Assembly: GCA_016213305.1 (NCBI GenBank)
Contig: JACRAV010000402.1
Coordinates: 1-6,207 of the forward strand
Reading direction: 5' to 3'
Origin: Candidatus Zixiibacteriota bacterium
Lineage (GTDB): Bacteria > Zixibacteria > MSB-5A5 > GN15 > FEB-12
DNA: 6,207 bases
In this document: piece after piece, positions 5,309 through 6,207 of the stretch
Position numbering within the stretch: the stretch's first letter is position 1
Layout: each line of letters starts with the position of its first letter
Made by a program: the position numbers and the translations under genes
Notes under the pieces: generated by a model
What the model saw: only the letters and a program-made list of their open reading frames with translations
Databases searched by the model: none
Told to the model about the DNA's origin: nothing

Positions 5309-6061
5309 ATGGCAGTATGGCATCCATGGAGGGCCAGGGGGTTCACGCGGGACTTCTGGATTCTATCGCTCGGCTGGTTTATCGCCGCCCTCGGATTCGC
5401 GATCTCAATCCCCTTTCTTGCGATCTATTTCAGCTCCGAACTCGGCCTGACCAAATCAGAAATCGGGCTTTTCTTCGTCGGCATCGCCGTCATCAGAGCG
5501 ATCTCGCAGGCAGTTGGGGGAGAGATGTCGGACCGGCTGGGGCGGTATGGTCTGGTGCTCCACTCGCAATCAGCCCGCTCGGTCTCGTTTGTTCTGCTCG
5601 GCATGGCGATCGGCTTCAAATGGGGATTCTGGCCGGTGGCAATTCTCTTCGGTACCAATGCCGTTTTCGGCTCACTGTTCATGCCGGCGGTCAACGCTCT
5701 CGTTTCAGATATGCTTCCGCCGGAACAACGTCTGCACGGGTATGCGATCGCGCGGTCGGCCAGCAATCTCGGCTGGGCAGTCGGACCGGCTATCGGCGGC
5801 TTCATGGCGACCACATCCTACGCCTCACTCTTCTACATTTCAGCCATTTTATCGGTCGGATCACTGGTCGTTTTCTGGCTCTATTTCACCCCCCCGCCGG
5901 TCATCGTCAATCAGGACCGGTTCAAATACACCGACCTTCTCGCCGTCAAGGATGACAAATTCCTTGCGACCCACGCCGTGCTTACCTTGGTACTGTATCT
6001 GGTCGTCGCGCAAGCACAACAGTATAAGATTTGCCAAACATCGTTAAATCCGTATTTTTAA
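5309..6061 (+). CDS. MFS transporter, N-terminal half only, interrupted
   Basis: The open frame gives 250 residues, of which about 234 look authentic. After a short cytoplasmic start (MAVWHPWRARGFTRDF) there are six predicted membrane helices (about 17-40, 50-69, 87-103, 105-132, 143-167, 170-193), a charged central loop, and the beginning of helix 7 (about 219-235). The MFS motif A is GGEMSDRLGRYG (70-81) between helices 2 and 3, and GWAVGPAIGG (155-164) in helix 5 resembles motif C of drug/proton antiporters. Full MFS proteins have about 400 residues and 12 helices, so roughly the second half is missing. After Q235 the sequence becomes AT-rich and non-homologous and runs to a chance TAA at 6059. 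The ATG at 5309 gives a typical N-terminus but lacks a clear Shine-Dalgarno. The frame stays open upstream into the preceding gene, but that stretch is not MFS-like. Substrate unknown; efflux is plausible. Confidence 0.8.
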   Translation: MAVWHPWRARGFTRDFWILSLGWFIAALGFAISIPFLAIYFSSELGLTKSEIGLFFVGIAVIRAISQAVGGEMSDRLGRYGLVLHSQSARSVSFVLLGMAIGFKWGFWPVAILFGTNAVFGSLFMPAVNALVSDMLPPEQRLHGYAIARSASNLGWAVGPAIGGFMATTSYASLFYISAILSVGSLVVFWLYFTPPPVIVNQDRFKYTDLLAVKDDKFLATHAVLTLVLYLVVAQAQQYKICQTSLNPYF

Positions 6062-6206
6062 AATCATCTAAATACGTTCCTGTTGTATCAGCCGATCCGA
6101 CTGAATCCGTCACATCAGAACGCGCAACAGTGGTAAACTCCATTCTATACCGTGCAATCTGCCGCCCATTTGCAAAGAAAAGATAATCTGCATCTTTGTT
6201 ATCTTC
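5982..6206 (-). CDS. Partial S-layer-like surface protein, internal fragment
   Basis: The minus strand is open from the window end down to a TAA at 5984-5982 (74 codons, no start seen). The part encoded beyond the junction, about 6206-6012, begins EDNKDADYLFFANGRQ and continues with IARYRMEFTT, DVTDSVGSADTTGTYLDDF and LTMFGKSYTVVLA. The acidic, Thr/Ser/Asp-rich composition and the closing F-G-K-S-Y-T-V-V pattern resemble S-layer-like surface proteins of DPANN-type archaea (Woesearchaeota and relatives), as I recall them without a search. The last residues before the stop (about RRPDTVPR) come from antisense MFS sequence and are not part of the original protein. Codons are A/T-richer (AAA, GAT, TTA, TAT) than in the rest of the window. 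The open frame is clear; the family is tentative. Confidence 0.45.
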   Translation of the reverse strand, partial: EDNKDADYLFFANGRQIARYRMEFTTVARSDVTDSVGSADTTGTYLDDFKNTDLTMFGKSYTVVLARRPDTVPR

Positions 6207-6207
6207 A
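6012..6207. other. Foreign-looking AT-rich tail after a sequence junction
   Basis: From about 6012 to the end the sequence has about 39% G+C by hand count (77 of 196), against 55% in 5881-5940. It carries no continuation of the MFS gene in any plus frame. No terminal inverted repeat, transposase or target duplication is visible at the boundary, so it does not look like a known insertion-sequence end. Best read as a chimeric contig end or a recombination breakpoint. Confidence 0.6.

Noticed and set aside
6051..6076. Inverted repeat CGTATTT / AAATACG with a 12-nt loop in the AT-rich tail
   Set aside because: It lies inside the S-layer-like coding frame, has a weak AT-rich 7-bp stem, and is not at the junction, so it is probably chance and not a mobile-element end.
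1..6207. CRISPR arrays, tRNA genes, toxin-antitoxin or phage-defence modules
   Set aside because: I looked for regularly spaced repeats, cloverleaf-like sequence and small paired genes and found none; almost all DNA is accounted for by the listed genes.

Overview
The window reads as bacterial chromosomal DNA of moderately high G+C (about 55% in a 60-base sample I counted by hand). Genes are densely packed and have AGGAGG-type ribosome binding sites. Nothing in the first 6.0 kb fixes the taxon. The mix of housekeeping and accessory families, with no strong match to a well-known genome, would suit an uncultured bacterial lineage assembled from a metagenome, but that is inference.

Layout. (1) Bases 2-307 hold the 3' end of an EamA/DMT-type membrane transporter on the + strand. 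(2) Converging on it is a two-gene minus-strand unit: an M29-family aminopeptidase (1981-842), then a rubrerythrin-like di-iron protein (838-329). The stop of the first and the start of the second are 3 nt apart, and the unit ends in a hairpin terminator lying inside the last codons of the EamA gene. (3) A roughly 150-bp divergent intergenic region (1982-2132) separates this unit from a plus-strand run of five genes: a DUF72 protein (2133), an inositol-monophosphatase/histidinol-phosphatase-type phosphatase (2904), a small VOC/glyoxalase-fold protein (3688), a GT-B-type putative glycosyltransferase (4068) and an MFS transporter (5309). The first four are separated by only 17-19 nt and look like one transcript. 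Their families do not define a single pathway. The phosphatase, glycosyltransferase and transporter could serve a shared small-molecule or glycoconjugate function, but the sequence does not prove it.

Two things stand out. First, the putative glycosyltransferase has no usable ATG, GTG or TTG at its natural N-terminus. A well-placed AAGGAG is followed 6 nt later by ATC, so this is either a non-canonical start or an ATG changed by one base. Second, the MFS gene breaks off near base 6012, about where helix 7 begins. From there the sequence drops to about 39% G+C and carries, on the minus strand, an open frame whose protein resembles archaeal (DPANN-type) S-layer proteins. This is most simply a chimeric join at a contig end, or less likely a real insertion.

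I see no tRNA, rRNA, CRISPR array, complete insertion sequence or convincing new multi-gene system in the window.
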